Source of the DNA: Kerstersia gyiorum
Lineage (GTDB): Bacteria; Pseudomonadota; Gammaproteobacteria; Burkholderiales; Burkholderiaceae_B
Reading direction: 5' to 3'
Assembly: GCF_004216755.1 (NCBI RefSeq)
Contig: NZ_SGWZ01000003.1
Coordinates: 310,001-374,000, forward strand
Length of the DNA: 64,000 nt
Every line of letters begins with the position of its first letter. Positions within the stretch are counted from its first letter, which is position 1. Below the pieces are notes generated by a model. It searched no databases. It had not been told where the DNA came from and saw nothing but the letters and a program-made list of their open reading frames with translations. This document shows, one piece after another, positions 17,078 through 26,159 of this stretch. Position numbers and translations under genes: made by a program.

Positions 17078-18904
17078 TCAGGCAGCCTGCGGCTCAGGGG
17101 CGGCAAAGCGCACCTGGCCAGCACCGCTGGTTTCGGCCAGGCGCGTGACGAACTCGTCGACAAAGACACGCATGTCCGCATTGACGTTCCGGTTGCGCGA
17201 GGCCAGCCGGTTGTAGCCGAACAAGGCGGGAATGGCGACGAACAGGCCCATGGCCGTTGCCAGCAGCGCAGCCGCCATGCCCGGGGCAATCGCATTGATG
17301 TTCACGTCACCGGCCATGGCCGTGCCCAGGAACACCACCATGATGCCCAGCACCGTGCCCAGCAGGCCGATATAGGGGCCGCCGGCAATGGCGTTCGATA
17401 AGGTCCCCAGCCGTGCCCCCAGTTGCTGGTTTTCACGGGTGCGCGTGGTTTCCATAGATACGCGCACGGACTCGATGGTGGCCGGGGAAATCGCCGACAT
17501 ATCCATGCCCTGGCTGCGGCGCACCCGCAGCTCGTTGATCGCCGTTTCATACAGGCGCCAGAGCGACGCATCCTTCAGTTTGGCCGCCAGCGGTTCGTTG
17601 TCCGCCATCATTTCCAGGCGGCTGCCGACCTTGGAGAAGGCTTGACGGAAAGCGTCGTTGGCCCGCTCGACGCGGCCCACGCGGCGGCTCTTGGCAATCA
17701 TGATGATCCACGACTGGATCATCATGAACACAAGCACGGCAATCACGACCCAGGCGTCTATAGGCACGGATTTCACCAGAAAGGCCAGGCCGCCCAGGTT
17801 GAAGCCGGACTGCTCTTCGTCCGCACCGTACTGCACCAGGCGCGATTCGCTGCCCTGCGCCGTGGCATCGGCCAGGATCAACGCGGCAGGACGGGCGATT
17901 TTCGACAGGCGGATTTCATCCAGCGCACCGACAAACGGCGCATAGGCCGATACAGCCGGTGCCACCGGGCTGCCTTCCGCAGACAAGACTGGCACGGTGG
18001 GAACGTCCCCGCCCAACGCGGCGGCCGTGGCCAGCGGCGGCAGGTTCGCGGCCAGCGCCGTGCTCTGGCGGCCATTGACATAGAGCTTGACCTGACCGTC
18101 TTCGGCCGTCACGGCCAGATGCTGCCAGGCCCCGGCAGCCAGCGGCTGGCCGGGCTGCGAGCGCTGGCCGTTGACCTCTACGAAAGGGATGCCCTGGCTG
18201 CTGCCGATCAGCAGCGAATTGCCGGCGTCGCGGCGTGCATAGATCAATTGTTCGCCAGCAGGCTGGTCGGCCCGCACCCAGGCGCTGAAGGTAAATGCAC
18301 CGGCTGCCGGAATGGCCAGTGACGGACTCGCGGGCAACATCAACGGCGCACCGCCGACAAACTGCGCGGCGCGGCCGACCACGCCATCGACCAGGCCTGC
18401 GGCCGGGGTCTGTGCATGGTTGCCGTAAGCCGTGGTGTCACGCGCCGGCGCTTCGGCCGGACCGTTGAAATGATAGACCAGCGTGTAGTTGGGGTCGAAA
18501 CTCAGTTGCCCGTTGGCAACCGCCGGCGCCGCCGGGTTGCCGTAATACATCCAGATGTCCTGGCGCTGCGCGCCAGCAACTTCAGGCACGTCCACCCAGA
18601 CCAGCGCCATACCCAGCAAGGGATCGAAGGTTTCGATCTGGTAATTCAGGACAGTGCGGTCATCGGCAGCCACAAAGCGCAGGTCGGCACCGTTTTCGGC
18701 CACGCCATCAAAAATGAAATTGCCCGTATGCAGGCGCACCAGCAATGGCGTGCGGCCGACGTTTTCCGTTATCGCCGCGCCCTGTGGCGTGGTATCCACG
18801 GCAATCTGCTTGCGGAATTGCCAGTCTGGCTGCCACCAGGCGCTGGCCACCGCAGGAAGGATACTGGCCAGGCAGGCCAGTACCAGCATGATCAAGCGTT
18901 GCAT
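17078..18904 (-). CDS. DUF2341-LamG-MotA/TolQ/ExbB fusion protein
   Basis: 608 residues, about 2.5 times a normal ExbB. Order: signal peptide (1-22); DUF2341 domain (about 25-130; WWQPDWQFRKQIAV, QDIWMYYGNP); a concanavalin/LamG-like domain (about 140-340; YHFNGPAEAPARDTTAYGNH, GAFTFSAWVRAD, WQHLAVTAEDGQVKLYVNG, GALDEIRLSK); first membrane segment 383-404; ExbB/TolQ core 410-590 with GPYIGLLGTVLGIM (509-522) and the last two segments. The N-terminal two thirds is therefore periplasmic, presenting a possible carbohydrate- or peptide-binding module directly on the proton channel. Such fusions occur in other proteobacteria as annotated families, but I know of no assigned role. Confidence 0.93.
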   Translation of the reverse strand: MQRLIMLVLACLASILPAVASAWWQPDWQFRKQIAVDTTPQGAAITENVGRTPLLVRLHTGNFIFDGVAENGADLRFVAADDRTVLNYQIETFDPLLGMALVWVDVPEVAGAQRQDIWMYYGNPAAPAVANGQLSFDPNYTLVYHFNGPAEAPARDTTAYGNHAQTPAAGLVDGVVGRAAQFVGGAPLMLPASPSLAIPAAGAFTFSAWVRADQPAGEQLIYARRDAGNSLLIGSSQGIPFVEVNGQRSQPGQPLAAGAWQHLAVTAEDGQVKLYVNGRQSTALAANLPPLATAAALGGDVPTVPVLSAEGSPVAPAVSAYAPFVGALDEIRLSKIARPAALILADATAQGSESRLVQYGADEEQSGFNLGGLAFLVKSVPIDAWVVIAVLVFMMIQSWIIMIAKSRRVGRVERANDAFRQAFSKVGSRLEMMADNEPLAAKLKDASLWRLYETAINELRVRRSQGMDMSAISPATIESVRVSMETTRTRENQQLGARLGTLSNAIAGGPYIGLLGTVLGIMVVFLGTAMAGDVNINAIAPGMAAALLATAMGLFVAIPALFGYNRLASRNRNVNADMRVFVDEFVTRLAETSGAGQVRFAAPEPQAA

Positions 18905-18953
18905 GATAGTCGTACTCCGAAATCCGTCATCCGGATGGTTGAATCAAAGAAGC

Positions 18954-20567
18954 CTAGAAATTGGCCCGCAGGTTGAAATGCAAGCGCGGGTGATATCTGC
19001 GAGTCTCGGAGCCGGCATAGAGCGGATAGGCCCAGTCCAGGTTGGCCGACAACCAATCCATGACCTGCATCCGGGTGCCCAGGCCGACGCTGCCTAGGTG
19101 GAAAATGCGCTGCTGTTCAGGCAACGGGTCGCGCAGGCGCAGCCCGGCCCACTCGGCAAACACATGCCAGCGCCAATCAGTGACGGCGTTGCCCAGCCAA
19201 GCGCCCAGCGACGGCGTGCGCAATTCCATGGAACCCAGCAAGCCTTCATCCGCACTGGCTTCCGCCGCAAGATAGCCGCGCACACTGTTGGCACCGCCGG
19301 CAGAGAACTGCTCGTTGGACACCAGGGCCCCGGAAGCCACCTGGAAGCTGCCACGCAGATACAGCTGCCAATCGCGTCCCAGGCCCTGGTTGTGCGTCAT
19401 ATCCCCCTTGAAAACAGCGAAGCTCGGGCTGGCGAGATAGCGCTTGTAGTCAAAGTCGCGCCAATCGCTGTTCAGGCCGAACATGGAACGCGTGGCGGTC
19501 ACCAGGCTGAGCCCCAGCGTGCTCTGCGCGCTGTCCGCATAGCGGTAGCCGTTATAGGAAAGCGTGATAGGTACGTAGGTCAGCGGCACCGTGTCGTCCA
19601 CATTGCCGAAACGCACGGTTTCGTCGAAATCCTTGTAGTCGGCCCCGATTCCCAGCGAGTGATGCCAATCTCCCTGGCCTGGCACGGTATAGGTAGCGGC
19701 AACGCCAAAGGAGTGGCCCTTGCCCAGCACGTTGGTGCCGCCCACCGTGGCGACCTTACTGTCGGAGCTGTAGCCCGCCACCTGCAAGCTCCAGTCACGC
19801 GACAGCGGCAGGGAGTAAGAGCCCGAAAAAACCTTGAGCTTGCTGATTTCCTGGGGAGCCGTGAAGAAGCTCAGGGACACGGAATGCCCGCGCTGCCACA
19901 GGTTGTCATGCCCCACGCTGAGCACCGCCCGCAACTTGCGGGTATCGGCACTGTAGTCATTGTTCAGGCCGGCACTGACATACCAGGGGCGCTTGTCTTC
20001 GACTTGCAGGTCGACATCCATGGTGCCGGGTATCCGGCCTTCCCGTACCAGCGGCAGCACCTGGCGGCTAGCCGTCTGGTTAAGTTCAGTCAGCTGGGCC
20101 TGCGCCGCATTGAAATCGGGCACCTCGCCTTCACGCAGCGCCGGCACTTCGTCACGTATCGCCAACGGTGAATAATGCCTGGCGCCCACTACCTTCAGGC
20201 GCCCGACTCGGGTTTCGGCAACCTGCAGGATGACCACGCCGCCCTGAACGGATTGCTCGGGCAGGTCCACATACACAGACTGGTAGCCGTGCTCGTGATA
20301 GACCGTCTGCAGCGCATCGCGTGCCGCCTCGATATCTTCCAGCGTGCGTTGCGGCCCCATATGCGGATAGACGGCCGCTTCGATGGTCTTGTTATCGAGC
20401 ACCGTATTGCCGCGCACGATGAATTCGTTGATATTGACGCGCCGGACGTCATCCCCGGCAGGCGCCGCATCCTGCGCTTGCGCGGCCATATGCACGCCCA
20501 GCAGCAGCATGACGGCACAGGCCCCCCGCTGGCACGCCGAAAAGCCGGTAATGTTGGATTGATGCAT
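18954..20567 (-). CDS. ShlB/FhaC/HecB-family two-partner secretion pore (TpsB)
   Basis: 537 residues from the ATG giving MHQSNITGFSA; a longer in-frame reading from 20615 lacks a signal-peptide-like start. Signal peptide ends near AAQAQ. POTRA-type segments follow (NINEFIVRGNTVLDNKTIEA, VVILQVAETRVGRLKVVGA), then a 16-strand Omp85-type barrel with the conserved tip motif SVRGYL and C-terminal LRANF. Such pores export a large TpsA exoprotein. No TpsA gene is adjacent or anywhere in the window. First gene of the minus-strand locus, 49 bp before the DUF2341-ExbB gene. Confidence 0.93.
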   Translation of the reverse strand: MHQSNITGFSACQRGACAVMLLLGVHMAAQAQDAAPAGDDVRRVNINEFIVRGNTVLDNKTIEAAVYPHMGPQRTLEDIEAARDALQTVYHEHGYQSVYVDLPEQSVQGGVVILQVAETRVGRLKVVGARHYSPLAIRDEVPALREGEVPDFNAAQAQLTELNQTASRQVLPLVREGRIPGTMDVDLQVEDKRPWYVSAGLNNDYSADTRKLRAVLSVGHDNLWQRGHSVSLSFFTAPQEISKLKVFSGSYSLPLSRDWSLQVAGYSSDSKVATVGGTNVLGKGHSFGVAATYTVPGQGDWHHSLGIGADYKDFDETVRFGNVDDTVPLTYVPITLSYNGYRYADSAQSTLGLSLVTATRSMFGLNSDWRDFDYKRYLASPSFAVFKGDMTHNQGLGRDWQLYLRGSFQVASGALVSNEQFSAGGANSVRGYLAAEASADEGLLGSMELRTPSLGAWLGNAVTDWRWHVFAEWAGLRLRDPLPEQQRIFHLGSVGLGTRMQVMDWLSANLDWAYPLYAGSETRRYHPRLHFNLRANF

Positions 20568-20780
20568 GGAAAAGCACTCGTCCTCGTGAAATAGCCCTCC
20601 ATGCGCGATTCGCATGGGTTTGGCTACTAGACGTTCCAGCGCCGTCGAACCGATGCAATGTCATAAAAAATTCATCAGGCGCGCCTGGCTCCACGGGCAC
20701 ACTTTCCCTACTTTCCCCTCTTCGCCCATTGCTTGCCGCCTGCGGTGTCCCCGGAACCCCCGCAGACCAGGAGCCCCGCC

Positions 20781-21197
20781 ATGCCCGTTCGCCGGCTACC
20801 CTGCTTTCCCTTTTCCCCCAGCCATGACGCCTGGCTGCGCCTGGCCGCCAGCGTGCCCTTGGCCTGGCTGCTGGCCGCCACGCTGCCGGTTGCCGCGGCC
20901 CAGCCCAGCGCGGACGACACCGCCACGCCCGCCACAGCCAGCGAATCCAGGGCCTGTGTGGAGGTTGAGGTCGATGGCTATCGCGGGTTGTCATATGACT
21001 GCCTGAGCCAGCAGATGACCCCGCCCCCCTCCAACCAGTCCCCCGCCGCGGACACCACGCCGTCGGAAGCGCCGCTGCGGCAAGCGCCCAATCAGATCGG
21101 TATTCCCACGCCGGCCACGCTGAGCAACCGCATGGGCAACCAGCTCGGTCATTCCATCACGCCCCAGCGCCCGCCACGCTCGCCCGACGCCCGCTGA
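20781..21197 (+). CDS. Small exported protein of unknown function
   Basis: 138 residues; AGGAG lies 8 bases before the ATG (MPVRRLPCFPF), chosen over an upstream ATG at 20733. Signal peptide with cleavage near VAAAQ (about residue 41). The mature part has one conserved-looking core, ACVEVEVDGYRGLSYDCLSQ, with Cys59 and Cys74 that could form a disulfide, then a Pro/Ser/Thr-rich tail. Divergent from the TpsB gene across a 213-bp promoter region, so it may belong to that locus. I do not recognise the family. Confidence 0.65.
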   Translation: MPVRRLPCFPFSPSHDAWLRLAASVPLAWLLAATLPVAAAQPSADDTATPATASESRACVEVEVDGYRGLSYDCLSQQMTPPPSNQSPAADTTPSEAPLRQAPNQIGIPTPATLSNRMGNQLGHSITPQRPPRSPDAR

Positions 21198-21248
21198 CAG
21201 ACAACCAGGGCCCCTGCGGAAACGGCAAGCGGGCTGCCAGCCTCGCAG

Positions 21249-21271
21249 AGCAGTGCGTGAAACACACTGCT
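21249..21271. promoter_or_regulatory. Inverted repeat upstream of the FUSC operon
   Basis: Perfect 7-bp arms AGCAGTG and CACTGCT separated by 9 bases, about 80 bases before the GTG of the FUSC gene. Could be an operator for an unlinked regulator or a weak hairpin. Role inferred from position only. Confidence 0.35.
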
Positions 21272-21351
21272 AATGTGCAAAACATCAACTTTTCGTCATC
21301 CATCGGCACTCCTACACTTGCTCCATCAAGAATCAACGAGCGAATGAGAAA

Positions 21352-23442
21352 GTGTCTCAGCAATTGGCTTCACCGGCTTCCGCCAGCCCGCGCCTTTCCC
21401 GCCCGGTCCAATGGCTGGGTCGCTGCGCCGGACAGTTCTGGCTTTTCACCCCACGCAACGGCTATATCCTGCGGTCCACCCTGGCCGCAGCCCTGGCATT
21501 GGTGGTGGCCTATCTGCTGGACCTGGAAATGCCCTATTCCGCGGCATCCACGGTCCTGCTGGTGATCAATCCAGTCCAGGGCGCCGTGATCGGCAAAGGC
21601 GCCTGGCGCATCATCGGTACGATTGCCGGCATGCTGGTCGCATTCATCCTGATGTCCGTGGCCGGCCAGATGCCCCTGCTTTTCCTGCTCGGTTTCGGAT
21701 GCTGGCTCGGGCTTTGCGTCGCCGGCATGACCTTGCTGCGGCACTTCCGCGCCTCCGGCGTCGTGGTCGCGGGCTACACCATCGGCCTGGCCACCTACGG
21801 CGCCATGGGGCACCCTGAAGCGACGTTCGAGCATGTCATGGGACGGGGTTCGACCGTCGTCATCGGCGTCATGTGCCTGGGCCTGGTCACGGCCTTGATG
21901 AGCCGGCGCAGCGTGCGCGGCCGCCTGGCAGCACTGTATGCAAAACTGGCTGGCAACGCCGCTGGCGCCATTGCCAGCCAGCACGGTGACGCCACGGCTG
22001 CGGCGACGCGCCGCCTCGGGGTCCTGGGCGACATTTATGCGCTGGACGACCTGCTCGCCGTAGGCAAGGCCGAATCCGAAGAACTGGCCCAGCGCGCAGC
22101 CGGTGTACGCCATGGCATGGCCTCGCTGTTCGGCGCGCTGGCCGGCGGCGCCATGCCGCTGGCTGCCGACAGCGCCAGCGCCAAGGCTGTGCAGCGCCTG
22201 CAGGCGCCGCTGCAACAAGCCTGGGAACAGGCAGCCGCACGGCTGGAACAAGGTGCAGAAGGCGCCGGCGCGGCGCGTACACTGCTGCTGCAGGCACGAC
22301 GCCAGTTCATTTCGGCGCTGCAGGACACAGACCTGCACCACCCGGCCCAGGAAGCCGCGCTGCTTATCGCCGCAGACCGCCTGCTCGAACAGCTTGATGC
22401 CTACCTGGGGGCGCTGGCCGGGCTTTCCGCGCTGTCCAGCCGCCCCGTGCAGGGCCGCCTCGCTCCCGTGCGCTTTCATCGCGACTGGGGTGGCGCGTTG
22501 CGCAACGGCGTACGCTCCATGCTTGCCATCGTTCTGGCGGGATTGTTCTGGCTACAGACCGGCTGGAGCTACGGCGACATGATGCTGCTGGTACTGGCCC
22601 CCTACTGCGCCCTGCTGGCCACGGCAGGCAATCCGGCAGCGGGTGCCTGGCAATTCGTCAAAGGCACGATCTGGGCCGTGCCTGCCGCATTCGTCTGTTC
22701 CTTCCTGATCTTCCCCCTTCTCGACGGATTGCCCCTGTTGCTGCTGACGCTGGCGCTGTTCTGGCTGCCCGGCATCCACGCAACCAGCGTGCCCCATCGC
22801 GCGCTCGCAGGACTGGCCTATCTGGTGGCTTTCAATACCCTGGCTGCAGCCGGCAACCCCATGCACTACGGCCTGCTCGACTTCCTGAATTTCTCGGCCG
22901 CCTGGATACTTGCAACCCTGTTCGTCGTCCTGGTGTTCCAGCTCATCCTGCCGCGCAATCCAGCGCGGGACCAGATCCGCCTGCGCCATGCGATCCGGGA
23001 CGACAGCCTGGCGCTATTGCGCGGCCGGGGTGCGATGGCACAAGCCTGGCAACAACGCCAGCAGCATCGTATCGCCCAGCTTGGCGCCCAACTGAAAGGA
23101 CACCCCGAGCTCATGCTGCAGGCCGTCAGCGATGCCATCGCCGCCCTGCATACCGGGCGTGAAGTACTGCGCATCCGGCACCAGCTGCGGCATGCCGCCC
23201 TGCCAGCCACCGCTCGCAAACAAGTCCATAACGGTTTGGCAAAGATGGCCCGTACCGCCAGAAGCGCACGCCACCCCTCCCGCTGCGCCATCCATGCGCG
23301 CCGTTGCGCCCGCCAGCTCGCCGCACTGCTGGCGCATTGCCCGGTCACGGCCCGCCGTGATGTGCAGCGCGCCCTGGCGGCCTTCACCGACATGGACGCG
23401 CTATTGCGCCGCCATGCCGCCTACTTCGACACGACGTCATGA
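21352..23442 (+). CDS. FUSC-family aromatic-acid/drug exporter, inner-membrane subunit
   Basis: 696 residues with a GTG start. Two FUSC membrane blocks (about 40-190: TLAAALALVVAYLLDLEMPY; about 380-530: NGVRSMLAIVLAGLFWLQTG), each followed by a large soluble cytoplasmic part, the AaeB/FusC layout. Expels aromatic carboxylic acids, fusaric acid or similar compounds with a periplasmic adaptor and outer-membrane channel, all encoded next in the same operon. No local regulator gene is seen. Confidence 0.92.
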   Translation: MSQQLASPASASPRLSRPVQWLGRCAGQFWLFTPRNGYILRSTLAAALALVVAYLLDLEMPYSAASTVLLVINPVQGAVIGKGAWRIIGTIAGMLVAFILMSVAGQMPLLFLLGFGCWLGLCVAGMTLLRHFRASGVVVAGYTIGLATYGAMGHPEATFEHVMGRGSTVVIGVMCLGLVTALMSRRSVRGRLAALYAKLAGNAAGAIASQHGDATAAATRRLGVLGDIYALDDLLAVGKAESEELAQRAAGVRHGMASLFGALAGGAMPLAADSASAKAVQRLQAPLQQAWEQAAARLEQGAEGAGAARTLLLQARRQFISALQDTDLHHPAQEAALLIAADRLLEQLDAYLGALAGLSALSSRPVQGRLAPVRFHRDWGGALRNGVRSMLAIVLAGLFWLQTGWSYGDMMLLVLAPYCALLATAGNPAAGAWQFVKGTIWAVPAAFVCSFLIFPLLDGLPLLLLTLALFWLPGIHATSVPHRALAGLAYLVAFNTLAAAGNPMHYGLLDFLNFSAAWILATLFVVLVFQLILPRNPARDQIRLRHAIRDDSLALLRGRGAMAQAWQQRQQHRIAQLGAQLKGHPELMLQAVSDAIAALHTGREVLRIRHQLRHAALPATARKQVHNGLAKMARTARSARHPSRCAIHARRCARQLAALLAHCPVTARRDVQRALAAFTDMDALLRRHAAYFDTTS

Positions 23443-23455
23443 CCTGGAGCCACTC

Positions 23456-23650
23456 ATGCTGAGTGAATTCGCCCTGGCCGGTATCTACATGCCGCCCTTT
23501 TTCTTCTATGCCTGCGTGACCATCCCGGTCTATCTCATCATGCGCTCCCTGCTGGCCCGCAGCGGCCTGCTGCGGCGCGTCTGGCACCCTGCACTATTCG
23601 AATTCGCCGTCTCCCTGATCCTGCTCGCCGCACTGATCCTCTATCTCTGA
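23456..23650 (+). CDS. DUF1656 small membrane protein
   Basis: 64 residues with two membrane segments (YMPPFFFYACVTIPVYLIM and FAVSLILLAALILYL). This is the small DUF1656/AaeX-type protein that accompanies FUSC exporters between the pump and the HlyD adaptor. GGAG is correctly placed before the ATG. 13 bp after the FUSC stop and 28 bp before the adaptor gene. Confidence 0.9.
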   Translation: MLSEFALAGIYMPPFFFYACVTIPVYLIMRSLLARSGLLRRVWHPALFEFAVSLILLAALILYL

Positions 23651-23678
23651 CCGCCCCGCTTTTCCGAGCTGTTGAACC

Positions 23679-24602
23679 ATGATGAAACCCCTGTTCCGCA
23701 ATCTCTCGCGCATTCTTCTGACCCTGGCCATCCTGGTGGCGGCAGCCTTTCTGGTGCGCGCCCTCTGGCAAACCTATGTACTGGCGCCCTGGACCCGGGA
23801 TGGCCGGGTCAGCGCCCATGTCGTGCAAAGCGCGCCCGAAGTCTCGGGCACGGTCGTCGAGGTCGCCGTCCGCGACAACCAGTATGTCCGGCAGGGAGAA
23901 GTGCTGTATCGCATCTCCCCGCAACGCTTCGAGCTGGCCGTGGAAGAAGCCCGCGCCAGGCTGGCTGCGGCCGAAGAAACCCTGCGCCAGCGCCTGGACG
24001 AGTCGCGGCGCCGCCATGGCCTGGACGATATCCTCCCGCGCGAGGACATCCAGCGCGCCGGACGCTCCGTCGCCATTGCCCGCACCCAGGTACGCCAGGC
24101 CCAGGCCAGCCTTGAAGTCGCCGAACTGGATCTGGCGCGCAGCGTCATAACGGCGCCAGTGGAAGGCTATATCACGCACCTGCGTCTGCAGGCCGGAGAT
24201 TACGCGGTCTCGGGGCAGCCGAACCTCACCCTGCTGGACGCCAACAGCTTCTGGGTCACGGGATACTTCGAGGAAACCAAGCTGCCCAGCATCCGCAGCG
24301 GCGCCACCGCCCGCATCCGGCTGATGGGGCACGACGAAGAGATCGAGGGCCATGTCGAATCCATAGGCCGCGGCATTGCCGACGAAAACGATGTGCCGGA
24401 TTCCCATGGCCTGCCTGCCGTGAATCCGACCTTCAGCTGGGTGCGCCTGGCCCAGCGCATTCCCGTGCGCATCGCGCTCGACAAGGTTCCGGAACACATT
24501 GTTCTTGCCGCCGGCATGACCTGCAGCGTGGCCGTTGACGAACCTGGTGCAGGCCCGAGCGCCCATGGCAGGCTTGCCTCCTGGCTGAGCACCATCCTGT
24601 AA
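23679..24602 (+). CDS. HlyD-family periplasmic adaptor (AaeA/EmrA-like)
   Basis: 307 residues. N-terminal membrane anchor (about 10-28), first lipoyl half (APWTRDGRVSAHVVQSAPEV, VRQGEVLYRI), a helical hairpin (about 85-150), second lipoyl half (ITAPVEGYITHLRLQAGDY) and the barrel domain (FWVTGYFEETKLPSIRSGA). Bridges the FUSC pump to the outer-membrane factor encoded 10 bp downstream. Confidence 0.93.
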   Translation: MMKPLFRNLSRILLTLAILVAAAFLVRALWQTYVLAPWTRDGRVSAHVVQSAPEVSGTVVEVAVRDNQYVRQGEVLYRISPQRFELAVEEARARLAAAEETLRQRLDESRRRHGLDDILPREDIQRAGRSVAIARTQVRQAQASLEVAELDLARSVITAPVEGYITHLRLQAGDYAVSGQPNLTLLDANSFWVTGYFEETKLPSIRSGATARIRLMGHDEEIEGHVESIGRGIADENDVPDSHGLPAVNPTFSWVRLAQRIPVRIALDKVPEHIVLAAGMTCSVAVDEPGAGPSAHGRLASWLSTIL

Positions 24603-24612
24603 GGAGCACGAC

Positions 24613-26130
24613 GTGAAACACCTGTCCCTGCCCCGCCGCGCCCGTTTCCTGGGCCTGCTGCCAGCCGCCACCCTGGCCGCCTGCGCAGCAGTTGGCCCGG
24701 ATTACCAGCCCTATGTCCCGCCTCACCCCCAGACATGGTCGGCCACCACCGCCACAACGGAGGATGCATCAACGCTGCAGCGCTGGTGGCAATCCTTCGA
24801 AGATCCGGTGCTCGATACGCTGGTTCGGCTGGCGCTGCGCCACAACCAGGACCTGGCCATGGCGCGCGAGCGCCTGGTTCAAGCCCGTGCGGAACGCGAT
24901 CAGGTCGCGGCCGGACTGCTGCCATCCATCGGCGCCGGTGCGGACGCCACGGCCCAACGCTCGGCCACCGCGCTGGATTATCCGCCCGGCATCGGCGAAT
25001 CCCGCGCCTATCGCCTGGGGCTGGATGCCAGTTGGGAAATCGACATCTTTGGCGGGCGCCGGCGCGCACTCGAATCCGCCGACGCCTATGCCGATGCCGT
25101 CAGCGAAGACAGCCACGCGGTGCTGCAAAGCCTGCTGGCGGAGCTGGCCAACGCCTATGCCACGCTGCGCGCCACCGAAGCGCGGCAGCACATCGCCCAC
25201 GCCCATGTCGCCACGCTGGCAGAAACCGAAACCCTGACCGAACGCTTGCTGGAACATGGGCTGGCGACAGGCCATGAAGTCTCGCAAGCCCGCGCCGAGC
25301 GTGAATTGGGTGAAGCCAGGCTGCCGGCGCTGCAGGCAGACGCCACCCGCCTGCGCCATGCCATTGCGGTACTGGCCGGCGGCTACCCGGCGGCGCTTGA
25401 TGACCTGCTCGCCCCGGATGCCGCGCCTGCCTCCCAACCGCAGGCGCCGCACCTGCCTGCCATACTGCCGTCAGAGATGCTGCGCCAACGCCCGGATATC
25501 CGCGCAGCGGAACGGCGGCTGGCAGCTGCCACGGCAGATATCGGCGTTGCCACGGCGGAACGCTTCCCGCGTTTTGTCATTCCACTGGGCCTGGATACGA
25601 CGGCCAGCCTGGTGCACCAGCTGTTTTCCCACGCCAGCCTGGCATGGTCGGCTGGCGTGGCGGCAAGCCAATCCGTCTATGACGGCGGCCATGCCGAAGC
25701 CGCTGTCCGGGCAGCGGCCGCACGAGCGGAGCAGGCCCGCCTGGGCTATGAGAAGAGCGTGCGCCTGGCATTCAAGGATGTCGAGGACGCTCTGGTTGGG
25801 CTGGATGCGGAAACCCGCCGGCAGCAATCCCTGAGGAATGCCGTCAGCGACAGCCAGGATGCGCTGGCCCAGGCCACCCGTCGCTATCGCAGCGGCCTGG
25901 CGACCTATCTCAGCGTGCTGTCGGCCCAGCAATCCACCTACCAGGCCCAGGATGCGCTGGCCTTGAGCCAGCTGGCCCATACCAGGCACGCCATCGGCCT
26001 TTACAAGGCGCTGGGCGCTGGCTGGCAATCCATTGCCGAAGAAATGCCGGCAACCCGGCCTATCGCAGCGATGCCCGGCCAGCAAGAAGCCTTCCCCGCA
26101 GGCCGCCTGTCCGTGGCGCGCCAGCACTGA
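24613..26130 (+). CDS. NodT-family outer-membrane efflux lipoprotein
   Basis: 505 residues. Signal peptide with lipobox LAAC (MKHLSLPRRARFLGLLPAAT...), then the standard VGPDYQPYVPP start of NodT/OprM-type proteins and two OEP repeats (YRLGLDASWEIDIFGGRRRA; LPSEMLRQRPDIRAAERRLAA; WSAGVAASQSVYDGG). Trimeric TolC-like channel completing the tripartite efflux system with the FUSC and HlyD proteins. Confidence 0.94.
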   Translation: MKHLSLPRRARFLGLLPAATLAACAAVGPDYQPYVPPHPQTWSATTATTEDASTLQRWWQSFEDPVLDTLVRLALRHNQDLAMARERLVQARAERDQVAAGLLPSIGAGADATAQRSATALDYPPGIGESRAYRLGLDASWEIDIFGGRRRALESADAYADAVSEDSHAVLQSLLAELANAYATLRATEARQHIAHAHVATLAETETLTERLLEHGLATGHEVSQARAERELGEARLPALQADATRLRHAIAVLAGGYPAALDDLLAPDAAPASQPQAPHLPAILPSEMLRQRPDIRAAERRLAAATADIGVATAERFPRFVIPLGLDTTASLVHQLFSHASLAWSAGVAASQSVYDGGHAEAAVRAAAARAEQARLGYEKSVRLAFKDVEDALVGLDAETRRQQSLRNAVSDSQDALAQATRRYRSGLATYLSVLSAQQSTYQAQDALALSQLAHTRHAIGLYKALGAGWQSIAEEMPATRPIAAMPGQQEAFPAGRLSVARQH

Positions 26131-26159
26131 TCCCTGGTGTTTTGTGAATGGAGCCCGAC

